From assembly GCA_028719045.1 (NCBI GenBank), contig JAQULD010000079.1, positions 1-7,716 of the forward strand: a stretch of 7,716 bases of DNA, given 5' to 3'. The notes beneath the pieces are model-generated. The model was given only the letters and a program-made list of their open reading frames with translations, was not told where the DNA came from and made no database searches. The translations under genes were made by a program, and so were the position numbers. This document shows, piece by piece, positions 1-6,752 of the stretch; the stretch's first letter is position 1; every line of letters starts with the position of its first letter. Source of the DNA: Candidatus Omnitrophota bacterium. GTDB lineage: Bacteria > Omnitrophota > Koll11 > Gygaellales > Profunditerraquicolaceae.

Positions 1-650
1 AGCCGGGCTTTTGGGCAAAAGAGGACTTTATAACCCGCCTCTTTTGTCCTGAAGCCGTAATCGGTGTCGCCGTAAGTCATAAAGAGGTATTCATAATGGC
101 TTTTAAGGGTTTTAACAACTTCCATGCGCGCAAGGTAGGCGGTCGGAGCGAACTGGGTTTCCCTGACCTGGTCCCATTGGCCGGCATCCGCTTCATTACA
201 GCCGATGTTCTTTGTCTGGCTGGTCAGGAGGTTCACGTAAGAACCGGCATACCAAATGATATTCCTGGGTTCTGAATAATACATCTTAGGGCAGGCCATT
301 CCGATATCCTGATCGCTTTCGGCGAGATCGACCAGTTCTTTCAGGCAATTCCTGTCCACCTCAGTGTCGGAATCCAGGAAAAAAATATAGTCGCCTTCCG
401 CGCGCTGCTGGCCCAGGTTTTTGCCCCCGTTTAAACCCTTATTCTCTTTTGAAGCGATAACGTCAACCTGCGGGAATTTAAGTTTTACAGCTTCTACAGT
501 CCCGTCCTGCGAAGCGTTGTCTACCAGTACAACCTTAAAAGACGGGTAATCCATCCTGAAAACGGAGGTTAAACAGTTCAGGACAAGGTCCTTCCTGTTG
601 CGGGTAACGATCACGATTGAAACCAGTTTCGATTTATTTTGCGGTTCCAT
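1..650 (-). CDS. GT2 family glycosyltransferase, partial (3' end outside window)
   Basis: The frame opens at the ATG at 650 and stays open for 216 codons to the window edge, so the C-terminal part is missing. Translation gives a GT-A fold glycosyltransferase of the GT2 type: KLVSIVIVTRNR (8-19), LVDNASQDGT (42-51) for the nucleotide-binding strand, ENKGLNGGKNLG (69-80), the metal-binding DSD (93-95) in FFLDSDTEVD, an acceptor-side segment with WYAGS (133-137), and GDTDYGFR (194-201) at the place of the usual catalytic-base ED/DxD-type motif. No membrane helix appears in the visible part, so it is probably a peripheral cytoplasmic enzyme, similar to rhamnosyltransferase-like GT2 proteins of O-antigen and exopolysaccharide clusters. 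Donor and acceptor are unknown. It begins one base after the asnB stop with a strong AAGGAG, so it belongs to the same operon. Confidence 0.9.
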   Translation of the reverse strand, partial: MEPQNKSKLVSIVIVTRNRKDLVLNCLTSVFRMDYPSFKVVLVDNASQDGTVEAVKLKFPQVDVIASKENKGLNGGKNLGQQRAEGDYIFFLDSDTEVDRNCLKELVDLAESDQDIGMACPKMYYSEPRNIIWYAGSYVNLLTSQTKNIGCNEADAGQWDQVRETQFAPTAYLARMEVVKTLKSHYEYLFMTYGDTDYGFRTKEAGYKVLFCPKAR

Positions 651-651
651 T

Positions 652-2469
652 TTACTCCTTCATCCAATTTTCATACCAAAGTTCGAATACCAGTAATGTC
701 CATAGTTGGTGGGGGTTGCGCGCGGCTAAAACTTTTTTAGCCATCACAGGATTGATCACCCCTTCTTCTTTTACTTTACTCCCGGCTAATTTTTCGTCCA
801 AAAATCCGCGCAGCTCATGATTTAGCCAGCGTGACAACGGGATCCCGAACCCTTTTTTCGGCCTGTTGACGATTTCAGGCGGCAGGAAATCCAGGGCTAT
901 ATCTTTTAGCAGTGCCTTGGTTTTACCTCCCCGCAGTTTCATCTTAAAAGGGATCCTGGCGGCATATTCTACCAGAGAGCGGTCAAGGAACGGGCTTCTT
1001 ACTTCAAGGGCGCAAGCCATGCTGGCGCGGTCGACTTTTACCAGGTACATGTCCGCCATAGTCAATTTCTGGTCAAGGAAAAGCGCTTCATCCAGGCCGT
1101 CTTTCCCGTTGAACAAGGCGTGGTAGCGTTCTATATCATCAAGCGGGTTTCCGCCGTTCCCGGAAAGCTCGGATACTTCCTGCGGGGAAAAAGGGCTGAT
1201 CCAGAGTTGATTGCGCAAAGCGAGACTGTACGGCGCGTAACGCAAAAATGCTTTTAACTTGTCAGGCAAAGCCCAGGCAAAAGGTGAAAATAAGCTTAGC
1301 GGTATCCTGTTCCTTTTCAGAAACCAGTGCGCCAGGTATTTCGGATAACCTCCGAACCCTTCATCTCCTCCGTCTCCGGAAAGAGCGACTTTTACGTATT
1401 CACTGGTAAAAGAGGAAAGTAAATAAGTAGGCAGTATCGATGGATCAGCCATCGGTTCATCCATGTAACCGGCTACCTTTGGCAAGACCGTGGAAACTTC
1501 TTCCATAGAAAATAACTTTACCTCATGGTGGACGCCAAGGTGTTTAGCGACCATCCGCGCGTATTCAGATTCATCAAATTCGTTTTCCTTAAACCCTATG
1601 CTGAAAGCGTGGATCTGGGAAGCAGGCAGCAGTTTTGTCATGGCAACCGTTACCAGTGAAGAATCTATTCCGCCGCTCAAAAATACCCCGAGAGGCACGT
1701 CCGAACGCAGGCGTTTTTCCACCGCCTTAGTAAAATAGTTCCAGATCTCTCCGCGCACAATATCTGTGTCTTTCATGTTTTTAACGGAATAATCCAGCCG
1801 CCAGTAAGTTTTCTCGCTTACCCCTAATTCCTTATTCACGGTCAAATAGTTTCCGGGTAATAGTTTGTTTACTCCTTTATAAATTGTGGCCGGGGCTGGT
1901 ATAAAACCGTAACTGAAATATTTTTGTAACGCCCGCCGGTCGATTTCTTTTTTGAGGCCCGGGAAGGCAAGGAGCGCCTTCAATTCGGAAGCAAAAACGA
2001 ATTTGCCTCCGGCAATTGACCAGAATAAAGGTTTTTTTCCCATGGGGTCTTTGGCCAGCACCGCGCGAGCGCGGTCATTGTCCCAAATACAGAGCGCGAA
2101 CATGCCGTCCAGCTTCTTAACGCAGTCTTCCCCGTGTTCTTCATAGAGATGCACAATGACTTCCGTGTCGCTATGGGTATAGAATGAATGGCCCTTTTTC
2201 TGCAATTCTTCTCTTAATTCTAGGTAATTGTAAATCTCCCCGTTCAAGACGACCCAGACGCTTTCGTTTTCGTTATGTATAGGCTGTTTACCTGTGGACA
2301 GGTCGATGATAGACAGCCTTCTGTGGCCGAGCGCGGCTCTTTCCGCGAAGTAATATCCTTCGTCGTCAGGGCCGCGATTGGATAATCTCCTGCAAATTGC
2401 CCGGAAGGCGTCAGGAGCGATAAAATCTTTATCTCCCGGTTTAGCAATATACCCGCAAATTCCGCACAT
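652..2469 (-). CDS. asnB: AsnB-type glutamine-dependent amidotransferase (asparagine synthase family)
   Basis: This 605-residue protein has the two-domain layout of glutamine-hydrolysing asparagine synthase. The N-terminal glutaminase starts MCGICGY, with Cys2 as the nucleophile exposed after Met removal, so this start is obligatory; NRGPDDEG (31-38), GHRRLSIIDL (48-57) and NGEIYNY (76-82) complete the glutamine pocket. The synthetase domain has the ATP-binding PP-loop SGGIDSS (265-271), SGDGGDEGFGGY (364-375), the VDRASMACALEVRSPFLD segment (479-496) and RPKKGFGIPLSRWL (536-549). Length is normal for the family. Ammonia released from glutamine passes to an adenylated carboxylate. In a glycan locus, homologues are often proposed to amidate uronic acids or similar groups rather than make asparagine; that is the favoured reading here, but plain asparagine synthesis is not excluded. 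Minor departures: KDPMGKKPL (140-148) begins with Lys where Arg is common, and DEGFGGY has Gly where a bulky residue is usual. Two bases separate it from the preceding stop. Confidence 0.93.
   Translation of the reverse strand: MCGICGYIAKPGDKDFIAPDAFRAICRRLSNRGPDDEGYYFAERAALGHRRLSIIDLSTGKQPIHNENESVWVVLNGEIYNYLELREELQKKGHSFYTHSDTEVIVHLYEEHGEDCVKKLDGMFALCIWDNDRARAVLAKDPMGKKPLFWSIAGGKFVFASELKALLAFPGLKKEIDRRALQKYFSYGFIPAPATIYKGVNKLLPGNYLTVNKELGVSEKTYWRLDYSVKNMKDTDIVRGEIWNYFTKAVEKRLRSDVPLGVFLSGGIDSSLVTVAMTKLLPASQIHAFSIGFKENEFDESEYARMVAKHLGVHHEVKLFSMEEVSTVLPKVAGYMDEPMADPSILPTYLLSSFTSEYVKVALSGDGGDEGFGGYPKYLAHWFLKRNRIPLSLFSPFAWALPDKLKAFLRYAPYSLALRNQLWISPFSPQEVSELSGNGGNPLDDIERYHALFNGKDGLDEALFLDQKLTMADMYLVKVDRASMACALEVRSPFLDRSLVEYAARIPFKMKLRGGKTKALLKDIALDFLPPEIVNRPKKGFGIPLSRWLNHELRGFLDEKLAGSKVKEEGVINPVMAKKVLAARNPHQLWTLLVFELWYENWMKE
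654..660 (-). promoter_or_regulatory. Shine-Dalgarno site of the partial GT2 gene, built from the last asnB codons
   Basis: On the minus strand this reads AAGGAGT, four bases from the ATG at 650. The AAG GAG part is also the final Lys-Glu codons of asnB, whose TAA follows at once. This fixes the start of the downstream gene and points to translational coupling with asnB. Confidence 0.8.
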
Positions 2470-2471
2470 TA

Positions 2472-4583
2472 TTATTTAATACTCCTTATATCTTCATACT
2501 TAAACCCGGCCCTGGCCAGGGTGCCGTCCTCGTATACGCCGTCAATAATGAAAGTTTTTCCGGGAAATTCCGAGTTTCCGAAAGGCACCTTCACCAGAAG
2601 CGAGTTTTGTTCGTTTTGAAGGTATAACAAACGGTTCACGCCGTAGCTCTTATTGCACCAGTGTGAATCCGCCCCTTCCATTTTAAACCTCATAAAATAT
2701 ATGCCCTGCTTATAAAGCGGACTAAGCCTGATAAGAAGCACGCCGTTCTCATCACGCTGCACGGATTCGACCTTGTAATTAAGGAAATTGATCCCTAAAG
2801 CGTTGAAATAATCCTTGGCATACACCGAAGAGTATTCTTTTAAGGTGCCGCCAGTGTTGACCATCGGTTCAAAGGACACTTTTACGGAATTGTCTCCTTC
2901 TTCTATGCGCGTGATTGCCGCGAAAAACCTGATCAAATCAAAGTCCAATCCTTTAGGGGAACCGGTATCACCGGCAAGGTTTGTCCGGACAAGCTTATAG
3001 ACAAAAACATCCCCGAATCTTTTCACAAGATGATAGTTAGAGAAAATTAAATCGTTAAATTCCGGGAAGGTAAACATCTGTCGTATGCCGTACTCCGGTT
3101 CAAAGCGCGCCACAATATACTCCGGTGACTTGGAGTATAACGTTTCCATTAATAACTTGCGGTTTAAAAGTTTTTTGCTGTCAGCGGGAAAACTGTCTCT
3201 TTCTGACAGCAAAAGGAATTCCTGCCCAGTTACGGATTGATTATAGGTGAATCTTGGGTCCAATACCTGCTTGTTTGCTTCCAGGTACACGGCCGGAGTG
3301 GTATCCCAAACATACAATTTATCGGATGCGTTCATGGCTTTGTATAAATACTTTCCCGCTTCCACCCTGTCATTCCAATCGGAAAGTTTATTCTGTTTCA
3401 AATAATCGGACAGGCTTATTTTTTTGCCAAGAAAAGAAACATAGCCGGGCATAAAACTTAAATTCGTTACAAGGACCAAAAAAACAGGCAAAATAAAAAT
3501 CAAAGGCGTGTATTTTATGAATCCTAAGTATTTTTTTTGCGAATAATCCATTGACACTGCGATCAAATCAGAAAAAAATACCGCCGCGAGTATTGAAAGC
3601 GCGGGGATCATCTGCAAAAAATAATGCGGGAACCACCAGCCGCTCAAGCTGACTCCCAGGCTTGAGAATAAACACCATAATAACAGGAATGCGTATCTTG
3701 GCGTGCGTTTGAAAAACGAAACCGCTATCCCGAAAACTGCCATTACCCAGAGTATATAAGTATTCGCGAAGATCGGCAAGAAATTAGCTTTGAAGTTTGA
3801 CCAGTAGACATTGGAATTCCTGGTAATAGAAATATGGCCGGTTCCGGCCGGAAGTATTTCCGTGAAAAGGTGATGAATGTAGCTCTTATGCCATAGCAGG
3901 AAAAAGGATGCTTCCACCAGAAGCAGCATGGCTACTGCTCCGGAAACAAAGAATAAAGCGCCTGAAAAGAAGCGCGCCGCCTTATTCCTGCGGAAATAGA
4001 GTATGAACAGGAAAACAAGCGGGACAAAAGCATCGAATAAAACCACCTGTTTTATTAAAAAGCCCGCTGAAAGCAAAAATCCCGCAAGCGCCAGATTCAG
4101 GGATTTCTTTTCATTTAATAAAAACCCCTGAAAAGCGATAAAAGCGCTTAACACAAACGGTATGAAGAAGATCTCCCTGTTCTCTGTGTTCCCCTGGAAG
4201 ACGGACAAAGAAGAAAAAATACCGAATATCGCGCTGGAAAAAAAAGCCACCTTTAGGTTAAAGAGCATTTTAGATAATTGAAAAAGAAGCAGCAAGGATA
4301 GCATTCCAAGGCAGATGCCGAAAATCCTTAAATAAACAGGATTGAAACCGAATAGTTTGTAAAAAACGGCGTATATCGAATTAATGCCTACCCCCAGGGT
4401 TGATTCTATGGCGATATCTGAATAATTCCCTCCTAAGGCAAGCGTCCTGCCGTTCAAATACATGACTTGCTCGTCATAATCGGGAAATTGGGGGAAATTG
4501 TTTAGGCGCAAAGCGATCAACAAAAGCAGGGCTAAACTTGCGGAAAACGCGTATTTCCAGTATAAGAATCTTTTATTTTGCAT
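2472..4583 (-). CDS. GT-C family membrane glycosyltransferase (PMT/ArnT-like) with C-terminal extension
   Basis: This 703-residue integral membrane protein begins with a hydrophobic helix (about 10-27), followed by an outward loop bearing the acidic motif FPDYDEQVMY (33-42), where the Asp/Glu residues correspond to the catalytic acid region of GT-C enzymes. About ten more hydrophobic segments follow to residue 376, including the NTENREIFFIPF loop-helix (132-143) and GWWFPHYFLQMIPALS (315-330), a signature of PMT_2-like proteins. Residues 380-530 form a predicted soluble outward domain with VWDTTPAVYL (425-434) and SPEYIVARF (485-493), common in this family. Residues about 535-703 are an additional, strand-rich extension that I do not recognise. 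GT-C enzymes use lipid-phosphate sugars, so the GtrB-like enzyme upstream in the operon is a likely donor supplier. The acceptor (lipid, glycan or protein) is unknown. The ATG is 12 bases after the radical SAM stop, with only a weak AGG upstream. Confidence 0.88.
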   Translation of the reverse strand: MQNKRFLYWKYAFSASLALLLLIALRLNNFPQFPDYDEQVMYLNGRTLALGGNYSDIAIESTLGVGINSIYAVFYKLFGFNPVYLRIFGICLGMLSLLLLFQLSKMLFNLKVAFFSSAIFGIFSSLSVFQGNTENREIFFIPFVLSAFIAFQGFLLNEKKSLNLALAGFLLSAGFLIKQVVLFDAFVPLVFLFILYFRRNKAARFFSGALFFVSGAVAMLLLVEASFFLLWHKSYIHHLFTEILPAGTGHISITRNSNVYWSNFKANFLPIFANTYILWVMAVFGIAVSFFKRTPRYAFLLLWCLFSSLGVSLSGWWFPHYFLQMIPALSILAAVFFSDLIAVSMDYSQKKYLGFIKYTPLIFILPVFLVLVTNLSFMPGYVSFLGKKISLSDYLKQNKLSDWNDRVEAGKYLYKAMNASDKLYVWDTTPAVYLEANKQVLDPRFTYNQSVTGQEFLLLSERDSFPADSKKLLNRKLLMETLYSKSPEYIVARFEPEYGIRQMFTFPEFNDLIFSNYHLVKRFGDVFVYKLVRTNLAGDTGSPKGLDFDLIRFFAAITRIEEGDNSVKVSFEPMVNTGGTLKEYSSVYAKDYFNALGINFLNYKVESVQRDENGVLLIRLSPLYKQGIYFMRFKMEGADSHWCNKSYGVNRLLYLQNEQNSLLVKVPFGNSEFPGKTFIIDGVYEDGTLARAGFKYEDIRSIK
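2481..2487 (-). promoter_or_regulatory. Shine-Dalgarno site of asnB, inside the 3' end of the GT-C gene
   Basis: The minus strand reads AAGGAGT here, within the codons for the last residues (IRSIK) of the membrane glycosyltransferase. About 12 bases separate GGAG from the asnB ATG, longer than the common 5 to 9. The ATG is nevertheless certain, because it is followed by the codon for the catalytic Cys2. Confidence 0.6.
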
Positions 4584-4595
4584 ATTTAGTGCCTG

Positions 4596-6014
4596 CTAAC
4601 TTTTTAAAACGGTTTCCGCTCCTTTGAGAGCCCTTTTTATGTCCTCAAAACTCCTGATGCGCAATATTTCCCGTAAAATAAACGAAGGCCGGAAATAAAA
4701 CTTTCTGTAAGCTGTTTTATGTATCTCAAGGAGGCGGCTGGCACTGATATTCCTGGGGGAATATACAGGTTCATCGAGAAAATTAAATTCCGGGATGTTT
4801 TTCTTGTAAAAGAATTCCGGGTCAAAAGTGCCTCCTTCTTTCTGAGCCCGTTCGTAATCGGCTGTGCCGGGAAAAGGTATTAAGAGGCTGAAAGTTGCCA
4901 CATCAAGGTTCAATCTTTCGGAGAATTTGATCGTCTGGAACATCTGTTCTTCGGTTTCACCTACAAAACCCAGAATGAAATAACCCCGCGTGGGGATACC
5001 GGCTTTGCGCGTGAGCTTTACCGTGCGTTCGATCAAAGAGGTGGTGATCCTTTTATTTATTTTTTTGAGCATTTCATCGCTTCCGGATTCTATCCCGTAA
5101 GCCACGAAATTGCATCCCGCGATTTTCAGCATTTTCAGCATTTCTTCGTCTATGCTGTCGATCCTGGCCTCGCATGACCAGGGAATATGTAAATTTGAGG
5201 CTAAGATCAGCCGGCAGACTTCCAGGACAATGTCTTTTTTAGTAGTGAAGTTGTCGTCCAGGAAAGCGATCTCCCTGGCGCCGTATTTATCCTGCAGGAT
5301 AAGCATTTCCTCAACTATTCTTTGCGGGCTCCTGTACCGCACCTTTGTCCCGAAAATACCTTTTATGCAAAAAGAGCATGTCCCGGGGCAGCCCCGGCTG
5401 ACCACCAGGGAATGGCAGGGATTACGGTAGGCCCTGGCTTCGCTGGTCTTATACAAATGCATCGGCAATAAATGGCGCGCGGGCATGGGTAAATCATCAA
5501 GGTTTTCAATGAGCGGCCGTTTCTCGGTTAAAACCATTTTTCCGTTTTTCATAAAAGCGATGCCTTTGATCTTCTCCAGGGCCGGAAAATCCTCTCTCTT
5601 TAGCGCGTCGGTCAATTCTTTTATAGTTCGCTCCCCTTCTCCTGCTACAACATAGTCAACGCCTTTTGAAAGAAGTGAAAACGGCAAGACGGAAGCATGC
5701 GGGCCTCCGGCAATAATGATTTTCCCGGGGTCGCGGTCTTTGACCGCTTTTATTAATTCGATACAGCGCTTAAACAAAGCGGTATTAACGGTAATGCCCA
5801 AAAAGTCGAATTTTTTAGCATGCGCTGCGATTTCTTCCAGGGAAAGCGGGCTGACAATCCCGTCAATGATCTCAACGTAATTGCCTTCTTTTTCCAGGAC
5901 AGCCGCGATAGACGCTAAGCCCAACGGCGGGATAATGCTGGCGGTAGCTTTAGCGCCTCTGGCATACAATTCGTTTTTCGGTAAAGGGGGATTTATAAGC
6001 AGGATTTTAGACAT
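4596..6014 (-). CDS. Cobalamin-binding radical SAM enzyme (class B-like)
   Basis: This 472-residue protein joins an N-terminal B12-binding domain (about 1-140) to a radical SAM barrel (about 195-420) and a basic, aromatic C-terminal tail. The cobalamin domain shows the usual INPPLP opening (7-12), PPLGLASIAAVL (29-40), GGPHAS (103-108) and GEGERT (125-130). It lacks the DxHxxG motif of base-off/His-on proteins, as many BchE-like radical SAM enzymes do. The iron-sulfur cluster motif is CPGTCSFC, with cysteines 209, 213 and 216; GIESGSDEML (307-316) and GYFILGFVGET (344-354) are barrel strands typical of the family. Known members perform radical C- or P-methylation or ring and lipid chemistry; the substrate cannot be read here. 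Its place between a methyltransferase and a membrane glycosyltransferase suggests modification of a glycan or lipid carrier. It starts six bases after the methyltransferase stop with an A-rich leader and no visible Shine-Dalgarno site, so translation may depend on ribosomes leaving the preceding gene. Confidence 0.93.
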   Translation of the reverse strand: MSKILLINPPLPKNELYARGAKATASIIPPLGLASIAAVLEKEGNYVEIIDGIVSPLSLEEIAAHAKKFDFLGITVNTALFKRCIELIKAVKDRDPGKIIIAGGPHASVLPFSLLSKGVDYVVAGEGERTIKELTDALKREDFPALEKIKGIAFMKNGKMVLTEKRPLIENLDDLPMPARHLLPMHLYKTSEARAYRNPCHSLVVSRGCPGTCSFCIKGIFGTKVRYRSPQRIVEEMLILQDKYGAREIAFLDDNFTTKKDIVLEVCRLILASNLHIPWSCEARIDSIDEEMLKMLKIAGCNFVAYGIESGSDEMLKKINKRITTSLIERTVKLTRKAGIPTRGYFILGFVGETEEQMFQTIKFSERLNLDVATFSLLIPFPGTADYERAQKEGGTFDPEFFYKKNIPEFNFLDEPVYSPRNISASRLLEIHKTAYRKFYFRPSFILREILRIRSFEDIKRALKGAETVLKS

Positions 6015-6020
6015 ATTTTT

Positions 6021-6752
6021 TTATTGTTTTGAACAAACGGCCAAAATAGATAAGCCGAAAGGCAGGTTAAAATGTTTTAAAAATGCCCGTTCTAAAACGT
6101 AATATTTAAGGGCTATCCCGGTCAGCCATTTGCTTGATGAGGTTTTGAAATCCGAGCCGCTTTTCCGGTAATTCCTGCCGGAAAGTGAGGCGATTTTGCG
6201 GAATAAAAATACCGCCGGATAAAGCAGAGAATTAAAATAAGATATTTTTTTGATGGAGAAACCGGCCGCCGTTATCTTTTGCCGCAGGGACTTAAGTTCA
6301 TACCTGCGCTTATGGCTCAAGCGTTCGTCCCAATAACTCCACATGTGCTCGTACGCCGGGACAGTGATGATCGCCTCGCCTCCGGCTTTCAGGCACCTGC
6401 GCATCTCGCCAAGCAATCCGGATTCAAAAGCTATATGCTCCAGCACATCAGCCAGGATAATAACGTCAAACCTGTTGCTTTCGCAAGGGATGCCCGCTTC
6501 CAGGTCCGCTACTATAGTTTTAATCTTAAATTGTTCGGAAGCGAACCGGCAGGAAGGATAAAAAATGTCAATGCCGTTGACATTATGGCCGGAATTTATC
6601 AGTTCTTTGCATAAAAGGCCTCCGCCAATGCCCAGCACTAAGACCGCCGCCTTTTTTTTACCTATCGATTCTTTAATGAGGCTGCGTTTATTGATATGCC
6701 ACCAGTGCGAATTCTCTTCATTGAAAAAATCAGTTATCAGCTTCTCTTCCAT
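6021..6752 (-). CDS. Class I SAM-dependent methyltransferase, 'HWW' family
   Basis: This 243-residue protein (from the ATG) has a Rossmann-type SAM-binding fold. Seen: an N-terminal HWWHINKR motif (residues 16-23); the glycine-rich SAM loop VLVLGIGGG (37-45); an acidic residue ending strand 2 in GID (Asp62, expected to hold the ribose hydroxyls); the post-motif strand DVIILADVLEHI (96-107); SHKRRY (146-151); and a C-terminal LPFGLSILAV. The HWW start, RRY motif and PFGLS tail characterise methyltransferases often encoded beside GtrB-like glycosyltransferases in surface-glycan loci, so a sugar or lipid-linked intermediate is a plausible substrate, but this is inferred. Start choice: the frame opens only at a TTG at 6761, nine bases before the ATG at 6752. 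GAGG precedes the ATG by three bases, and the TTG has only a poorly spaced AGG, so ATG is preferred. The gene overlaps the preceding glycosyltransferase by 23 bases (32 with TTG). Confidence 0.9.
   Translation of the reverse strand: MEEKLITDFFNEENSHWWHINKRSLIKESIGKKKAAVLVLGIGGGLLCKELINSGHNVNGIDIFYPSCRFASEQFKIKTIVADLEAGIPCESNRFDVIILADVLEHIAFESGLLGEMRRCLKAGGEAIITVPAYEHMWSYWDERLSHKRRYELKSLRQKITAAGFSIKKISYFNSLLYPAVFLFRKIASLSGRNYRKSGSDFKTSSSKWLTGIALKYYVLERAFLKHFNLPFGLSILAVCSKQ

Noticed and set aside
617..820. A 67-codon plus-strand open frame across the asnB / GT2 junction
   Set aside because: It lies opposite two clear genes and their shared Shine-Dalgarno region, and has no supporting features.
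2244..2447. A 67-codon minus-strand open frame inside asnB in another frame
   Set aside because: It overlaps the motif-rich glutaminase domain completely. An alternative-frame protein here has no support.
4584..4620. Possible terminator or promoter between the radical SAM and GT-C genes
   Set aside because: The gap is only 12 bases and there is no stem-loop followed by a T run on the minus strand. The nearby A/T-rich stretch is coding sequence.
5122..5139. A tandem copy of a nine-base unit (attttcagc twice)
   Set aside because: It encodes a Met-Leu-Lys repeat in a helix of the radical SAM protein (EEMLKMLKIAG). Two short copies in a coding helix are unremarkable.
5110..5430. A 106-codon plus-strand open frame opposite the radical SAM gene
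   Set aside because: It covers the complement of the barrel-coding region, its low-complexity Ser/Ile-rich translation is typical of an antisense shadow, and the minus-strand gene is certain.
6279..6614. A 111-codon plus-strand open frame opposite the methyltransferase gene
   Set aside because: It is antisense to the SAM-binding region, with no domain signature. A second shadow frame overlaps the same place, as expected by chance.
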